From Arsenophonus sp052174535 (GTDB taxonomy: Bacteria > Pseudomonadota > Gammaproteobacteria > Enterobacterales > Enterobacteriaceae), in NCBI GenBank assembly GCA_052174535.1, contig JBQMRQ010000100.1:12037-76036 (forward strand): DNA of 64,000 nt. The letters run 5' to 3'. Made by a program: the position numbers and the translations under genes. Positions 10,701 through 21,635 of this stretch are shown here, one piece after another. The notes beneath the pieces are model-generated. The model worked only from the letters and a program-made list of their open reading frames with translations, was not told the origin of the DNA and did not search any database. Each line of letters starts with the position of its first letter. The first letter of the stretch is position 1.

Positions 10701-11593
10701 TTGATTCGAATAGAGGTAGTAAGAGGGGGGACAGTGGCTTTTTTAGCTAAAAACGCTTGCGTTAATAACTGGATATAACTGCTATGTTAGCAGTAATTAT
10801 TGCTTTTCGAGAAAATCTCAATAGCCTTTGCTAAGACAGCCCCTTTTCTCCTAAAGTTGCGTTAAAAACCGCATCATTATGCTTATGCTTGGATGCGGGA
10901 TTTCTATTCAATTTCGATTTTAATTATGCCGATAGGGCTCCGCTCTCTCCCACACGACCAATTATTACCGGCATTACCTTAATAAGGTAATAATAAAACT
11001 GATCTTATGCATCATTATTCTAACATTTCTATTAAGAAATGTTTAGCTATGTATTGGTTAAAACAATTTAAATATAAAGTTAATAATCTATTCATTAATT
11101 AATAAAATTAATTAATAATATCTACTTATTGTTAAGTAACGCTTATATTATTAAGAGAATAGATTTTACTTTAAGTAAAAATATATTTAAAATAATAAAT
11201 AAGAATTTTTAAATATTTTAATAGCAATGCTTGTATTTTTCAAATAAATAATAAAAAATTAAGATTTTTATTTTCATAAAAATTACATTATGCCTATTTT
11301 AATAAAAACAAAAATTTTTATGAGATATAAACCATATAATTTAAGTAAAAATCTTTATAAGAGCTTTATTTTATTTTGATGCGTATCAATAGAATTTATT
11401 TTAAGTAGTAAATTTCTTTTAGAATAGTAAAAATTATTTTTATAAATAATTAAATTATATAAATATAATGATATTGATATTCGTTAATCTTTTATTTTTA
11501 TTAAAAAATAAAAAATAGAGAAAGAATCCTGTTAAAAAATTTAGTATGCAAATTCTAGTAATTTATATTGTATAGAGCTAGAAGGTAGCAAAT
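10701..11593. other. Unassigned region between ruvC and arcA pseudogenes
   Basis: No gene recognised. 10715-10970 is visibly richer in G+C than its surroundings and contains a broken minus-strand reading frame with no family I can name. 10973-10991 is a perfect 9-bp palindrome (ATTACCTTA, centre A, TAAGGTAAT). From about 11000 to 11590 the sequence is extremely AT-rich and featureless. Confidence 0.5.
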
Positions 11594-12313
11594 ATGCAAG
11601 CTCCCACATATTTGATTATTGAAGACGAGATTATTACACACAATAACTTAAAAATATTTTCTAAGCAAAAGACTATTTCTGTAGATAAAGCTATTAATAA
11701 GTATCGAAAAGTACAATATATTATCTAATAATAATATTATCCATTATCATAATGGATAATAATTTGCCAGGAAAAATTGTTCACTCCTTACCTATGAATT
11801 CACCTAATCAACCTTATATTGCACTAATGTTTCTTATCGGGAAGTTAACAAGATATTAGGATTAGAAATTTAGGATGATGATTATATAACTAAGACTTTT
11901 AACCCTCATAAATTAATAATTTGTGCAGAAATTTACTTTCACTCATAATAAATCTTTGGTAAATTAGTAAAAAATGCTACTAGCTTAAAAAGCATAATTT
12001 TATACTTGGAAACTGGATATTAATAGTCATTCTTTAACCAATCCGATTGGTGATCAAATACAAATTACCATGTAGTAAATTTAAAGTAATCTTATATTCT
12101 TTTTAAGATCTAATTAAAATTCAAATACTTATAGAATTATTGAAAAAATAATTTGGTATGAACTAAAGTCATAGGATAGAATTATTGATATAACTATCCG
12201 CCGTATTCTTAAATATTTTAATTGATGATCTATAAATACCAGAAATTATTAGAACCATCCATAGTAAAAGTTATCGATTCTGTAGTAACATTGAAAATAA
12301 GCATAAAAATTAA
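11594..12313 (+). pseudogene. arcA: arcA pseudogene (redox response regulator)
   Basis: The opening MQAPTYLIIEDEIITHNNLK matches ArcA [20 protein letters not shown]. Later pieces ILGLEI, DDYITK-FNP and, near the end, a segment like DITIRRILKYF followed by an IRTIHSKSYRFC-like run match ILGLEIGADDYITKPFNP, DVTIRRIRKHF and IATIHGEGYRFC. Total length equals intact arcA (about 717 bp), but more than ten stops and shifts are present. ArcA would normally repress respiratory genes in anoxia. The order arcA followed by convergent creA is that of enterobacteria. Confidence 0.88.
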
Positions 12314-12354
12314 ACTTATTTTTATTTTGTAATGGAGTTTATTAACTATATCAA

Positions 12355-12819
12355 TTAATTCTATGACATAATTTGCAGAAATTTAATAGCATTTTAAGCC
12401 ACATGTCACTTATTTTATATAAATAAGTTAAATAACAAATGCATTCAGTTATTTATCATAAAAACGTACTACTTGTTAATTTTTAAAAATTAATAAAATA
12501 GGTTTTTGAAAAATAACTTGCCTATTTTTATTATTTAATTTTCTTATCTATAATTCTTAACTCAACCTCTGTTGACAACAATTGCAAATCAGCTGTATAC
12601 TCTACTATAAAGAGACTTCTTTAATACCATCTTTTTTCTTGACTCAGATAACAAAATTATATTGTTAATATCTATATCATCAAATCTTTCAATAACAATT
12701 TTATTATCAGAATTAAAAAGTTTAAATATCGTATCAACTGAACTGATTTTTCTGCCAAGAATTGCAACTGATGTAAAATATTATTATTATCTATAATAAT
12801 AATTTTAATAAATTCGCAT
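12355..12819 (-). pseudogene. creA: creA pseudogene
   Basis: Minus-strand translation gives KISSVDTIFKLFNSDNKIVI and ERFDDIDINNI, matching CreA [20 protein letters not shown] and EAFDDPDVKNV. Toward the C-terminus, QGKLFFKNLFY-FLK matches QGEVVFKKRTSLVFK and LKNAIKFLQIM matches PKNAISAVPVMPW. Length fits intact creA (about 470 bp). It is convergent with the arcA pseudogene, leaving about 40 bp between them. Stops in every segment. Confidence 0.82.
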
Positions 12820-12900
12820 GATTTTAATTTTCCTTAAAAATATTAATTTAATGAAAAATCATTTTTGCGTTTTTAACATCTATAAAATAACTATATAAAG

Positions 12901-14300
12901 GAATCATTAGAAAATCTAGTGTATGCTGATCAGGGCTATAGTCTGCTTTTATGCTTTATAAATCTGCTCTCTATCCTAAAATTGGATCTTTTACTAGCAG
13001 AGTCGCAGCAGGTTAAATTCTCTTAGTCGGTTCCAGCTTTTCTGAGTAGATAGAAGCAACTTAAATAGCATTAAAGGTTATTTTTCGAATCACAGTGCTT
13101 CTAAATTCGCCTTCATAGCCTCAACTCTCATAAAAACTAATTCAATCCAAATTTGTTGTTTTTATTGATGTCCAGTGCGCTAACGGGAAGGCATGGAATG
13201 CTAGGATGTTCTTCTCGCTCTTTATCCAACTTCTTTATTGCTGCATGAATACTTATCCCGATAACTTTTTTAACAAAAACATCAAGGGCTTTATTAATGA
13301 TATTGCTGCTCTCTGTTAGCCATGACCTTTTCCACCGCAACTCAGCCTTAACTTTTTTGCCTGTATCTCCCCTCTTGGAAGTAAAGAAAACAGATTACCT
13401 ATTTTGTATAGGTGTGTAATTGCGTTAATACTGCATATTCTGGAATATCTTTCCATTAGATTCCTAAAAATCAAGAGTAGATCTCTCTTCCTATAGGAAG
13501 TTTGTAGATGGAGTTAAACCACGTGCTCGCGCCAATCCAGAGGTTAGCTCAGTGCACTTCTGACTCTTGATAAGCATCTTCAACTGTAATGAGCTCCTTA
13601 CGTTTATGTGCAATAACGTCGATAATAAGAAGCAGCTAAAAGCAATTAGTTTGCCTGACAGGACGATAAATATGTCACCAGAACAGAAATAAACGTAGCG
13701 TCGTATATCATTTAAATCATACAGCTAGCCATTGCTTATGTTCTTCAGGCATCAATATTTCACAGTCTACTGATAGTGTGCTGATAAAGAAAACCATGTG
13801 CTTTCATCGAAAAGCTCTATGGCTTTCGTTAAATCACCGGTAAATAATACCTTATTTCTTATAGGTGCAGGCATGGTAGAAATTCTTCGATCTTTTTATA
13901 CGCTTCAGATAAGGCCGTAGCAATGAGTTATTGAAGTATATTTCGTTATCGCTGTAACTCTTCTGATTTTAAGATCTTTAAATATAAATATCGTGAATAG
14001 CAGTCTATAATATTGGTTCGCGGTGGTAAATAACTGCTATACCGTAAGATAAGAAGGCATTCAGTATCTTCTAACAATATAACATTGAGACCACCTCAAC
14101 AATAGTGCTATTAGCTACCTAGAGGATAATTACGGATGAGTTAATGCAAAGGATAAAAGTAATATCTGATTTTGGCAGATATCTGTAGGATAGATTTTTC
14201 ATGAGATCTCATTTCTATATTGTTGAAATAATTCACAAAATCAATCGCAGAAGACACGGTAGAATTTTAAAAACTCCATACACTAGAATAAATCTCTCTC
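12901..14300 (-). mobile_element. IS256-family remnant, full length
   Basis: 1.4 kb, transposase on the minus strand, with both degenerate ends (GAATCATTAGAAAATCTAGT at 12901 and CATACACTAGAATAAATCTC at the other end). The longest surviving frame is about 67 residues in the middle. It lies at a synteny break: creA on one side, rodA/mrdA on the other, genes from distant parts of the E. coli map. Confidence 0.84.
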
Positions 14301-14408
14301 TTATTAGAGATATATTAGTATTTTGTTTAGTTGAGAAATACAGCCAGTTACAATTTCTATTGTAATGCTAAGTATAAAGCTAGTAATAATACATTACAGT
14401 CATCATAG

Positions 14409-15512
14409 TTATAAACTTTTTGATAGAAATTTTCTGTGGGTATGAATTGACATGATAATACCAAATCCAGCCATTAAAACAATCAATGCCGATCCGCCAT
14501 AACTAAGTAATGGTAAAGGAACCCCCACTATCGGTAAAATCCCGCTAACCATACCAATGTTGACAAATAGATAGACGAAAAAAATTAACATTAGTCCACC
14601 AACCATAACTCTGCCAAAGGTATTTTGTGCATTAGTTGCAATTATTAATCCACGCATAATTAGTAGTAGATATAATATGAGTAAAATAAGCACTCCAATT
14701 AACCCAAACTCTTCAGCTAATACGGCAAAAATAAAATCAGTGTGACGTTCTGGTATAAATTCTAATTGGGATTGCGTGCCATGTAGCCAGCCTTTACCAA
14801 ATAATCCTCCTGAACCAATAGCAATTTTAGATTGGATGATATGATAACCAGCACCGAGTGGATCTGTTTCTGGATCAAGTAACATCATAACGCGATCTCG
14901 TTGATAATCATGCATTAACATGAACCATAAAATAGGAATAAAGGAAGCGATACCCGTAATCGCAATGAGAATCAATTTCCAATTCATACCGACTAAGAAA
15001 AGGATAAACAAACCGGAGGCAGCAACTAAAATAGATGTACCAAGATCAGGTTGAGCAGCAACTAATAGTGTGGGAAGAAATATAATCATCAATGCCAGTA
15101 GGATATTTTTTAATGAGGGCGGACAAATATCGCGATTAACAAAACGTGCAACCATCAATGGAACCGCAATTTTAGCGATTTCAGATGGTTGAAAACGAAT
15201 AAAACCAATATCTAACCATCGTTGCGCACCTTTACTAATTTGTCCAAATGCATCGACAAAAAATAAGAGTATTAGGCAAAAGATATATAGATAAGGAGCC
15301 AAATTTTCATAGATACGCGGTGAAATTTGCGCCATCATAATCATGACAATAAATCCAATCACAATTTGTATCAGCTTTCGCCTCATCATATCAACATCTT
15401 GTCCACTAGCACTCCACATGATCATAATACTGTATATTGTTAAGAGAAGAATAATCAGCAACATTGTAATATCAATATGTAAATGCGTCCAAATAGATGA
15501 TTTATTGGTCAT
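14409..15512 (-). CDS. rodA: Peptidoglycan glycosyltransferase RodA (SEDS)
   Basis: SEDS-family membrane enzyme that polymerises glycan strands for cell elongation together with PBP2. The 367 residues equal the family length (370), with about ten hydrophobic segments. Signatures are GAQRWLDIGFIRFQPSEIAK near residues 93-112, LVAAQPDLGTS near 150, the catalytic loop region GLFGKGWLHGTQSQLEFIPE near 235-255, and the C-terminal GVPLPLLSYGGSALI. It follows mrdA by 3 bp on the same strand, the conserved elongasome operon. rlpA and dacA, which follow in E. coli, are gone and an IS256 remnant lies there instead. Confidence 0.97.
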   Translation of the reverse strand: MTNKSSIWTHLHIDITMLLIILLLTIYSIMIMWSASGQDVDMMRRKLIQIVIGFIVMIMMAQISPRIYENLAPYLYIFCLILLFFVDAFGQISKGAQRWLDIGFIRFQPSEIAKIAVPLMVARFVNRDICPPSLKNILLALMIIFLPTLLVAAQPDLGTSILVAASGLFILFLVGMNWKLILIAITGIASFIPILWFMLMHDYQRDRVMMLLDPETDPLGAGYHIIQSKIAIGSGGLFGKGWLHGTQSQLEFIPERHTDFIFAVLAEEFGLIGVLILLILYLLLIMRGLIIATNAQNTFGRVMVGGLMLIFFVYLFVNIGMVSGILPIVGVPLPLLSYGGSALIVLMAGFGIIMSIHTHRKFLSKSL

Positions 15513-15515
15513 ATA

Positions 15516-17447
15516 TTACTGATCTTCTTCTGAAGATATATTGATGTCTAATGTTTGTGATTTTATTTTTTTACCAAGCAATACATAATCAAAAATATTG
15601 CGGACAAGATCACCAATCTCTAGTCCAAAACCACCATTTTCAAGAACAATGGCTACGGAAATAGTTGGGTTTTGATAAGGCGCAAATCCAATCATTAATT
15701 TATGATCACGTAAATGCTCAACCAATTTACTTGCATTATATGTTTCATAGCTGAATACCTGTGCCGTACCTGATTTAACTGCAGCTTTATAATAATGCGT
15801 GTTGACAAAACTTCTAAGTGCTGTACCGTTTGATGCATTAGCGACACCATACATACCCTCTTTAGCTAATTTCCAAAATTCTGAATTAATATCGCCAATT
15901 TGAATATAATCTTTCTGTTCATAGGGTAGCATAGCATTACCTAATTTAGTGCCGTAAAGCAGATGAGGAATTTTAACAGTTCCCTCATTAATTAATGTCA
16001 CTAATGCTTTTGCCATTTGTATCGGCGTTGTAGTCCAATAACCTTGTCCAATACCTACTGGAATTGTATCTCCTTGATACCAAGATTTTTTGTAACGTTT
16101 TTCTTTCCATTTCCGTGTTGGCATAATACCTAAACGTTCTTCAGCAAGATCAATACCAGTATACTGACCATAGCCAAATTTTTGCATCCAATCAGAGATA
16201 CGATCTATACCCATATCATAAGCAACCTGGTAAAAAAAGGTGTCAGCTGATTCAATAATGGCTCTAACAACATTTAATCTACCATGCCCCCATTTTTTCC
16301 AATCTCGGTAATGTTTTTCTGAGTTTGGTAATTGCCACCATCCTGGATCAAAAATAGTTGAATTGACAGTGATAATATTTTCACTTAATGCTGCGACAGC
16401 CATAAATGGTTTAATGGTTGAAGCGGGCGGATATAATCCCTGTATAGTTCTATTAATTAATGGGCGATTAGGATTATCTAATAAAGCTTGGTAATCTTTA
16501 TTAGATATACCATTAATAAAGAGATTAGGATTATAGCTTGGGGTAGATACCAATGCTAGTAGTTCTCCATTACGTGGATCAGTTACAATTACAGCAGATC
16601 GGCTGTTGGTTAATAGCTTTTCAATCTCAATTTGTAAATTGAGATCAATAGTAAGGTAAATGTCATTACCTGCCTGCAATTGTTCTTCATGAAGTTGACG
16701 TATAATTTTCCCATGACTATTAATTTCAACCTCTTCATAACCTGTTTTGCCATGTAAAATATTTTCGTAATACCGTTCTATACCTAATTTACCGATATCA
16801 TCGGTAGCAGTGTAATTTTTTATTAAACCATCATTTTGTAGACGTTCTATATCTTTATTATTAATTTTGGCTACATAACCGATAACATGTGTTAACGTTG
16901 AACCATACGGATAATAACGGCGTTGGTAACTTTTAACTTCAATTCCGGGAAATCGGTATTGATTAACGGCAAAACGTGCAATTTGTACTTCATTGAGAGA
17001 GGTTTTTAACGGTATAGAGGTAAAGCATCGTGAACGTTTACGCTCCTTTTTAAAATTTACAATGTCATCATCAGTAAGATCAACTACATCACGCAATTGT
17101 GTCAATAGTTCTGTTAAATTAGATATTTTTTCAGGAATAATTTCTAATTGATAAAATGGTCGGTTTAACGCGAGAGGAATACCATTCCTGTCATAAATAA
17201 TACCTCTATTTGGTGGGATAGGAACCAATTTTATTCGATTATCATTGGAACGAGTTTGGTAGTCTTCATGGCGAACTATTTGTAAATGATAAAGATTAGC
17301 AATTAAAATACTTACTAAGATCACAATGATAATGAAAGCTATCAAAGTTCGACGAATAAATATAGTATATTCTGCTGCATAATCACGAAAATGAGTACGT
17401 TTCTTTTTTTTTATTTCTTTCTTTAAATTCACACTAATAACCTGCAT
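15516..17447 (-). CDS. mrdA: Penicillin-binding protein 2
   Basis: Transpeptidase of the elongasome, anchored by one N-terminal membrane helix (about residues 30-55), partner of RodA. The 643 residues compare with 633 in E. coli. The PBP dimerisation domain begins around LVPIPPNRGIIYDRNG. Active-site motifs are all present: STIKP (near 340), SADTFF (near 400) and KSGTAQ (near 555). The N-terminus has a Lys-rich stretch (EIKKKKR) encoded by A-rich homopolymers, slightly longer than in relatives. rlmH and rsfS upstream are pseudogenes, so transcription must start in or beyond their remains. Confidence 0.97.
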   Translation of the reverse strand: MQVISVNLKKEIKKKKRTHFRDYAAEYTIFIRRTLIAFIIIVILVSILIANLYHLQIVRHEDYQTRSNDNRIKLVPIPPNRGIIYDRNGIPLALNRPFYQLEIIPEKISNLTELLTQLRDVVDLTDDDIVNFKKERKRSRCFTSIPLKTSLNEVQIARFAVNQYRFPGIEVKSYQRRYYPYGSTLTHVIGYVAKINNKDIERLQNDGLIKNYTATDDIGKLGIERYYENILHGKTGYEEVEINSHGKIIRQLHEEQLQAGNDIYLTIDLNLQIEIEKLLTNSRSAVIVTDPRNGELLALVSTPSYNPNLFINGISNKDYQALLDNPNRPLINRTIQGLYPPASTIKPFMAVAALSENIITVNSTIFDPGWWQLPNSEKHYRDWKKWGHGRLNVVRAIIESADTFFYQVAYDMGIDRISDWMQKFGYGQYTGIDLAEERLGIMPTRKWKEKRYKKSWYQGDTIPVGIGQGYWTTTPIQMAKALVTLINEGTVKIPHLLYGTKLGNAMLPYEQKDYIQIGDINSEFWKLAKEGMYGVANASNGTALRSFVNTHYYKAAVKSGTAQVFSYETYNASKLVEHLRDHKLMIGFAPYQNPTISVAIVLENGGFGLEIGDLVRNIFDYVLLGKKIKSQTLDINISSEEDQ

Positions 17448-17451
17448 AAAT

Positions 17452-17921
17452 ATCTTCCGATGGTAAGGATAATTTATTGTAATGCTCTATACCAGATAAA
17501 GGCTTTCTACAAGAAATCTTCGAGGTAGAAGATAAAGCATTGTTAATATTAACATTAACTAACTTTGCTCTGCTCCTATTTTATAGACAGAGGATAAATC
17601 TTCTAGATCAACAATTAGAAAGCTAATATTACTTCTGTTCTGTTTTCATTAACTTAATTATTTATCAAGTTATCGAGTTGTTCAGCTTGCGCTGGTATAT
17701 TCAGAGTAATTATGGGGTTACCTTTACTAATCTGCATCCAGTATCTTTTCTCCTTCTTTCTTGATAATACAATTTAGATCAGTACTTTTCCCGCGTTTTC
17801 CCATCAGGATATCAATGAATTTTAAAGTCATATCTTTTAGAAAACAATGGAGATAATCTTGAAAACTAGTTTGCATTCAATCAACTACTTTACTAGCAAC
17901 GGCAATCGGTTGTATTCCAAA
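17452..17921 (-). pseudogene. rlmH: rlmH pseudogene (23S rRNA pseudouridine-1915 N3-methyltransferase)
   Basis: Directly upstream of mrdA, as in enterobacteria. Broken frames read LEYNRLPLLVK (RlmH: MKLQLVAVGTK), GNPIITLNIPA (RIVTLDIPG), and near the end a piece resembling ESLYRAWSITTNHPYHR. Extent equals the intact gene (about 468 bp). Multiple stops and shifts. Confidence 0.78.
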
Positions 17922-18240
17922 TTAAACTCCATAGTTTTTCAAATTCATACATTCAATAACTATCTTCTTGCATGATATAAAGAAACGTATCGCCTAAATC
18001 CAAACGATCCGATCAGAAAACATCTTTATTTTTAATAATAAAAGGAATTATTCCTATTTTACAATATGCTTCAATTAATTTATCTGAAACTGATGTCAGG
18101 TAGCAATTAGAGGTTTCGTTACAAATTATCATGCAATCACTAATTCTTGGTTTTCTACGTAAACCAATAGTAACAATATCTTGCGTTTTTATATCAACAA
18201 GACAAGCTGAGCAATAATAAATTATTTAGAATTTATTTTC
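17922..18240 (-). pseudogene. rsfS: rsfS pseudogene (ribosomal silencing factor)
   Basis: Minus-strand fragments LVDIKTQDIVTIGLRRKPRI, SDCMIICNETSN and a terminal MNLKNYGV match RsfS segments IDDLKGQDIIALDV, TDCMIICTGTSSRH and LYELEKLWS. It is followed immediately by the rlmH pseudogene. Frameshifted and with at least one in-frame stop. The IS256 copy at 18279 abuts its 5' end and separates it from nadD. Confidence 0.8.
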
Positions 18241-18278
18241 TTAGAAAGATTCACCTTTAATTTTAAATTAAATAAAAA

Positions 18279-19672
18279 GAGTTATTAGCAAATCTAGTAT
18301 ATGGATAATCAAGCTACCTTCCACTCTGATGCTTCATGAATCTGCTCTTCACTCTTAACTTGTACCTTTTTATCTTATCACCAGAGTTATCAGGTTAAAT
18401 TCTCTCAGTCTGTTCCAGCTTTCTGAACAGAGGGGAGCAACTTAAATATCATTTAAAGGATTTTTTGTGAATTACAGTCCTTTCTCGCATCCAGATTCAT
18501 AGCTTTACTATCACAAAATCTAATTCAATCAGATTCATCGTTTTATTAACAACCAGTGCGCTGACGGGAAGGTGTACAGAATGCAAGCCGTTCTTCTAAA
18601 TCTTTTCCAGTTTCTTCATCGCTGCAGGATACGCTGAAGACCTTTTCAACAAAGAATTAAAGGCTTTATTAGCGGTATCGCAACTTTTTGCTAGATATAC
18701 CTCTGAATTTCATCCTTAACTTTCAGTGTTAAATGCCTTTGAAGAATGAAGATAACATATTAGTTATTTTGCGTACTCAACAGGATTGATGCTGCGCACC
18801 CAGGAATATCTTTGCCATTCCATTTCAAAAACCAAAATCACCGCCTCTCGTAGGAAGCATAAAAATGCGATTAAAAGTCCCCAAGGCTTACAGAAAATTA
18901 GAAGTTAAGTCCAATTCGCTTCTAACTCTTAATAAGCATTTTCGATGATAATTGTTTTTTACATCTATACTGAGTGATATCAATAATGAGCAGCAGGCGA
19001 TGGCGTTAGGCCTACCTGACAGGCGGTTATCTTATCGACACAGAAATAAATATAAGTGTATCGCTTAAATCATACAGCTACCCATTACCTATGTTCTTGA
19101 AGCCATTACTGTTTTAGTCTTCTGATGAATGCTGGCAAAGAGATCATGTGCTTTTCATCGAGAAAAGCACCCATTAGGACTTCATGAAATCACCTGTGAA
19201 TATAGCTCTTTGTCTCGCAAGTACAGGCATGATGATAAAACCTCTTTGCTACTTTTCACGCTTTAAATAAGGCAGTAACAATGAGCTGTTAAGTATATCC
19301 TGTTACTACTAAAGTCCACCTGATACTTAGGAATTTTAATCTCAACATAGCCAATAATCATCGGTTAGTTGTGGCAAATAACCGTTATAGATGACGCGTT
19401 AAAGGCTATCGACACAAGGCAGCGATTGACCATGTTGTTGTAAAATAGCTTTGAGCTTCATCTTAATAACGACACCTATCAACTGCCTGTCAGTATTATA
19501 GATAAATTCATAGAATGAATTAAAGGTAATATCTAGTATAGCGTCCACCTGCAGAGTAAACTTCTTCATGGCATATTATCTCTCTGTTGTTAAAATCACT
19601 CATGAAATCAATCAACAGAATAATTCGCCTACCATCACAGAGAATTCCATACATCAGAATTGAGCATAACTC
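18279..19672 (-). mobile_element. IS256-family remnant, full length with clear ends
   Basis: The best-preserved termini of the family: GAGTTATTAGCAAATCTAGT at 18279 and ACATCAGAATTGAGCATAAC ending in TC at 19672. They show the inverted repeat GAGTTAT(N)3CA(N)2TCTGGTGTATG-like. The interior transposase is riddled with stops. 19148-19170 is a perfect 9-bp hairpin (GTGCTTTTC / GAAAAGCAC). It is inserted between nadD and the rsfS pseudogene. The 250 bp up to nadD hold nothing I recognise. Confidence 0.86.
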
Positions 19673-19922
19673 AATAAGAGTATCAAGTTATATTTCAATC
19701 AGTTAAAACTTCTGTTAAAAGAAATAAGCATAAGATAATTTATCTTTAGAACTAATTTTAGTAAAACTAATTGAACAATTATAATTAATTTCAGAATGAT
19801 TTATCGAAAATTATGCTTTATTCATCACTAATCATCTAAAAATCGCTAAATAGATACCCAATCACCTTATATACTCATAATAGTTTATGTATGTTTTATA
19901 AATTTTTATATTTGTTAATTAG

Positions 19923-20603
19923 CTATGAACAATTCTGATAAAGATGATGTTTATTAACATAGCGCAAAACGGCAGGTGGCAATATATTTTTGCAACTTTT
20001 TCTATCATGTTTTCGTTTACGAATTTCAGTTGCAGAAATATTTAATAAGGGAGTATTAGCGAGATATATAGTACCACTTGGTTTATGACTGAATATTTCC
20101 GGCTTGTGTACTTGATGATGTATTAGCCATTCTTGCATTGAAGAAGTTAAAAAATAGGTGGCATAACCTGGACGTGCGCAAACTAATAAATGACAAAGAT
20201 CTAAAATTTTCTCCCAATTAAACCAGGTATCAATCGATAGTAGCGAATCTTGTCCGATAATAAAAGCTAATGGCTTTTGCCAACTGATTTGTTTCCGAAA
20301 AGAGAGTAGCGTTTCAACGGTATAGGAGGGAGTTGTACGTTTAAGTTCACGTGTATCAATACTAAATAATGGATTATTTTTGATAGCTAATTTTATCATT
20401 GCTAGTCTTTGTTGAACAGTTGCTTCAGGTTGTGGGCGGTGAGGTGCTACATGATTAGGAAGTAAAACAACCTGCTGTAAGCCGACTAGCTTAGCTAGGA
20501 CTTCAACAGGAAGTAAGTGACCATAGTGAATAGGATCAAAAGTACCACCAAATAGTGCTTGAATAGATGGAAAAATAGCTCTTTTCTTAGTTTGTTTACT
20601 CAT
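19923..20603 (-). CDS. nadD: Nicotinate-mononucleotide adenylyltransferase
   Basis: Transfers AMP from ATP to nicotinate mononucleotide in NAD synthesis. The 226 residues (E. coli 213) show the nucleotidyltransferase signature ALFGGTFDPIHYGHLLP near residues 17-33, LLPNHVAPHRPQPEA near 47-61, FIIGQDSLLSIDTW near 115-128, and the C-terminal LLNISATEIRKR. The start MSKQTKK gives a slightly longer N-terminus than relatives. It overlaps the 3' end of holA by 8 bp; translational coupling is likely. Confidence 0.96.
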   Translation of the reverse strand: MSKQTKKRAIFPSIQALFGGTFDPIHYGHLLPVEVLAKLVGLQQVVLLPNHVAPHRPQPEATVQQRLAMIKLAIKNNPLFSIDTRELKRTTPSYTVETLLSFRKQISWQKPLAFIIGQDSLLSIDTWFNWEKILDLCHLLVCARPGYATYFLTSSMQEWLIHHQVHKPEIFSHKPSGTIYLANTPLLNISATEIRKRKHDRKSCKNILPPAVLRYVNKHHLYQNCS

Positions 20604-21627
20604 TAATAAAACTCTCTGACAGTGATTTACCGCACAATAGCATAGATAAAGTTTCTAACTTTGGCCAAATTGAATGTCTATAATCTTGTTTTAAATGTAA
20701 TTCAGCATGGGTAATCAACTGTATTGCCAGATGTAGTTCTCGAAGTGATAAGCGTTGTAGTGCAGCGCTAATAAGCTGGCGGCGAGATTTCCAAATTTTA
20801 TACTGATCAAATAATTTTTTTAAATCTTCATCGTTATTTTGTTGTGCTAATGTCAAAAGCAATATGAGTTCACGTTGAATTATACGTAATAAAATTACTA
20901 CTTCATAATCTTCGCGTTGTAATTGCTGTAGAATATGCCAGACACGTTTAATTTTACCTTCAAGTAGTGCATCAACCCAATGATAAGGTGTAAAATTAAC
21001 GGTATTATTTATCGCCTCTTTAACAGAAGGTAATGTAAGATTTCCATCAGGAAATAATAGTAATAAATCTTTAAGAACTTGGTTAAGAGCTAGTAAATTA
21101 CCTTCATAACAGTAACAAAGAAGCTGTTTAGCTTGCCTATCTAAGGTAATAGACATTGCTTTTGCTCGTTGAGTTATCCATTGAGGCAATCTGGATTGTT
21201 CCGGTGTCAGACAATTTATATAGACCCCATCTTTGGCCATTTTTTTGCACCAGGCACTATTCTCTTGTGCTTTAGTTAATTTGCTTCCACATAATATGAG
21301 TAATAAATCAGGATGTAATAATTCAGCCAACTTAAATAGTTTTTCTCCTATAACAGCTGTAGAGCCACTTTTAGGAAAAATTAAAATAAGAATTTGTTGG
21401 CTAGCAAATAGGCTAAATGATTGACTAAGATGATAAATAGTGCTCCAGTCTAAGGCTTCATCTAGCGAATAAGTATGGCATTCAGAAAAACCGTGCTGTT
21501 TGGCAACTTGACAAATTTTATCCATACTTTCTTGTAATAAAAGGGGATCATTGCCAAAAATCAGGTAACAGGTTCGCAACTTATCAAGAAGCTGTGAAAT
21601 TAACTGCTCTGGATAAATACGGATCAT
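20596..21627 (-). CDS. holA: DNA polymerase III delta subunit
   Basis: Delta subunit of the clamp loader, which opens the beta sliding clamp. The 343 residues equal the E. coli length. The N-terminus MIRIYPEQLISQLLDKLRTC and YLIFGNDPLLLQES near 21-34 are characteristic; the AAA+-like fold without Walker motifs follows. It overlaps nadD by 8 bp and lies 8 bp downstream of lptE, within leuS-lptE-holA-nadD, the usual enterobacterial operon. Confidence 0.95.
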   Translation of the reverse strand: MIRIYPEQLISQLLDKLRTCYLIFGNDPLLLQESMDKICQVAKQHGFSECHTYSLDEALDWSTIYHLSQSFSLFASQQILILIFPKSGSTAVIGEKLFKLAELLHPDLLLILCGSKLTKAQENSAWCKKMAKDGVYINCLTPEQSRLPQWITQRAKAMSITLDRQAKQLLCYCYEGNLLALNQVLKDLLLLFPDGNLTLPSVKEAINNTVNFTPYHWVDALLEGKIKRVWHILQQLQREDYEVVILLRIIQRELILLLTLAQQNNDEDLKKLFDQYKIWKSRRQLISAALQRLSLRELHLAIQLITHAELHLKQDYRHSIWPKLETLSMLLCGKSLSESFINE

Positions 21628-21635
21628 TCTGAGTC

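Noticed and set aside
13137..13340. 67-codon minus-strand open frame
   Set aside because: It is an undisrupted stretch of the dead IS256 transposase (KALDVFVKKVIG, LDKEREE), not a separate gene.
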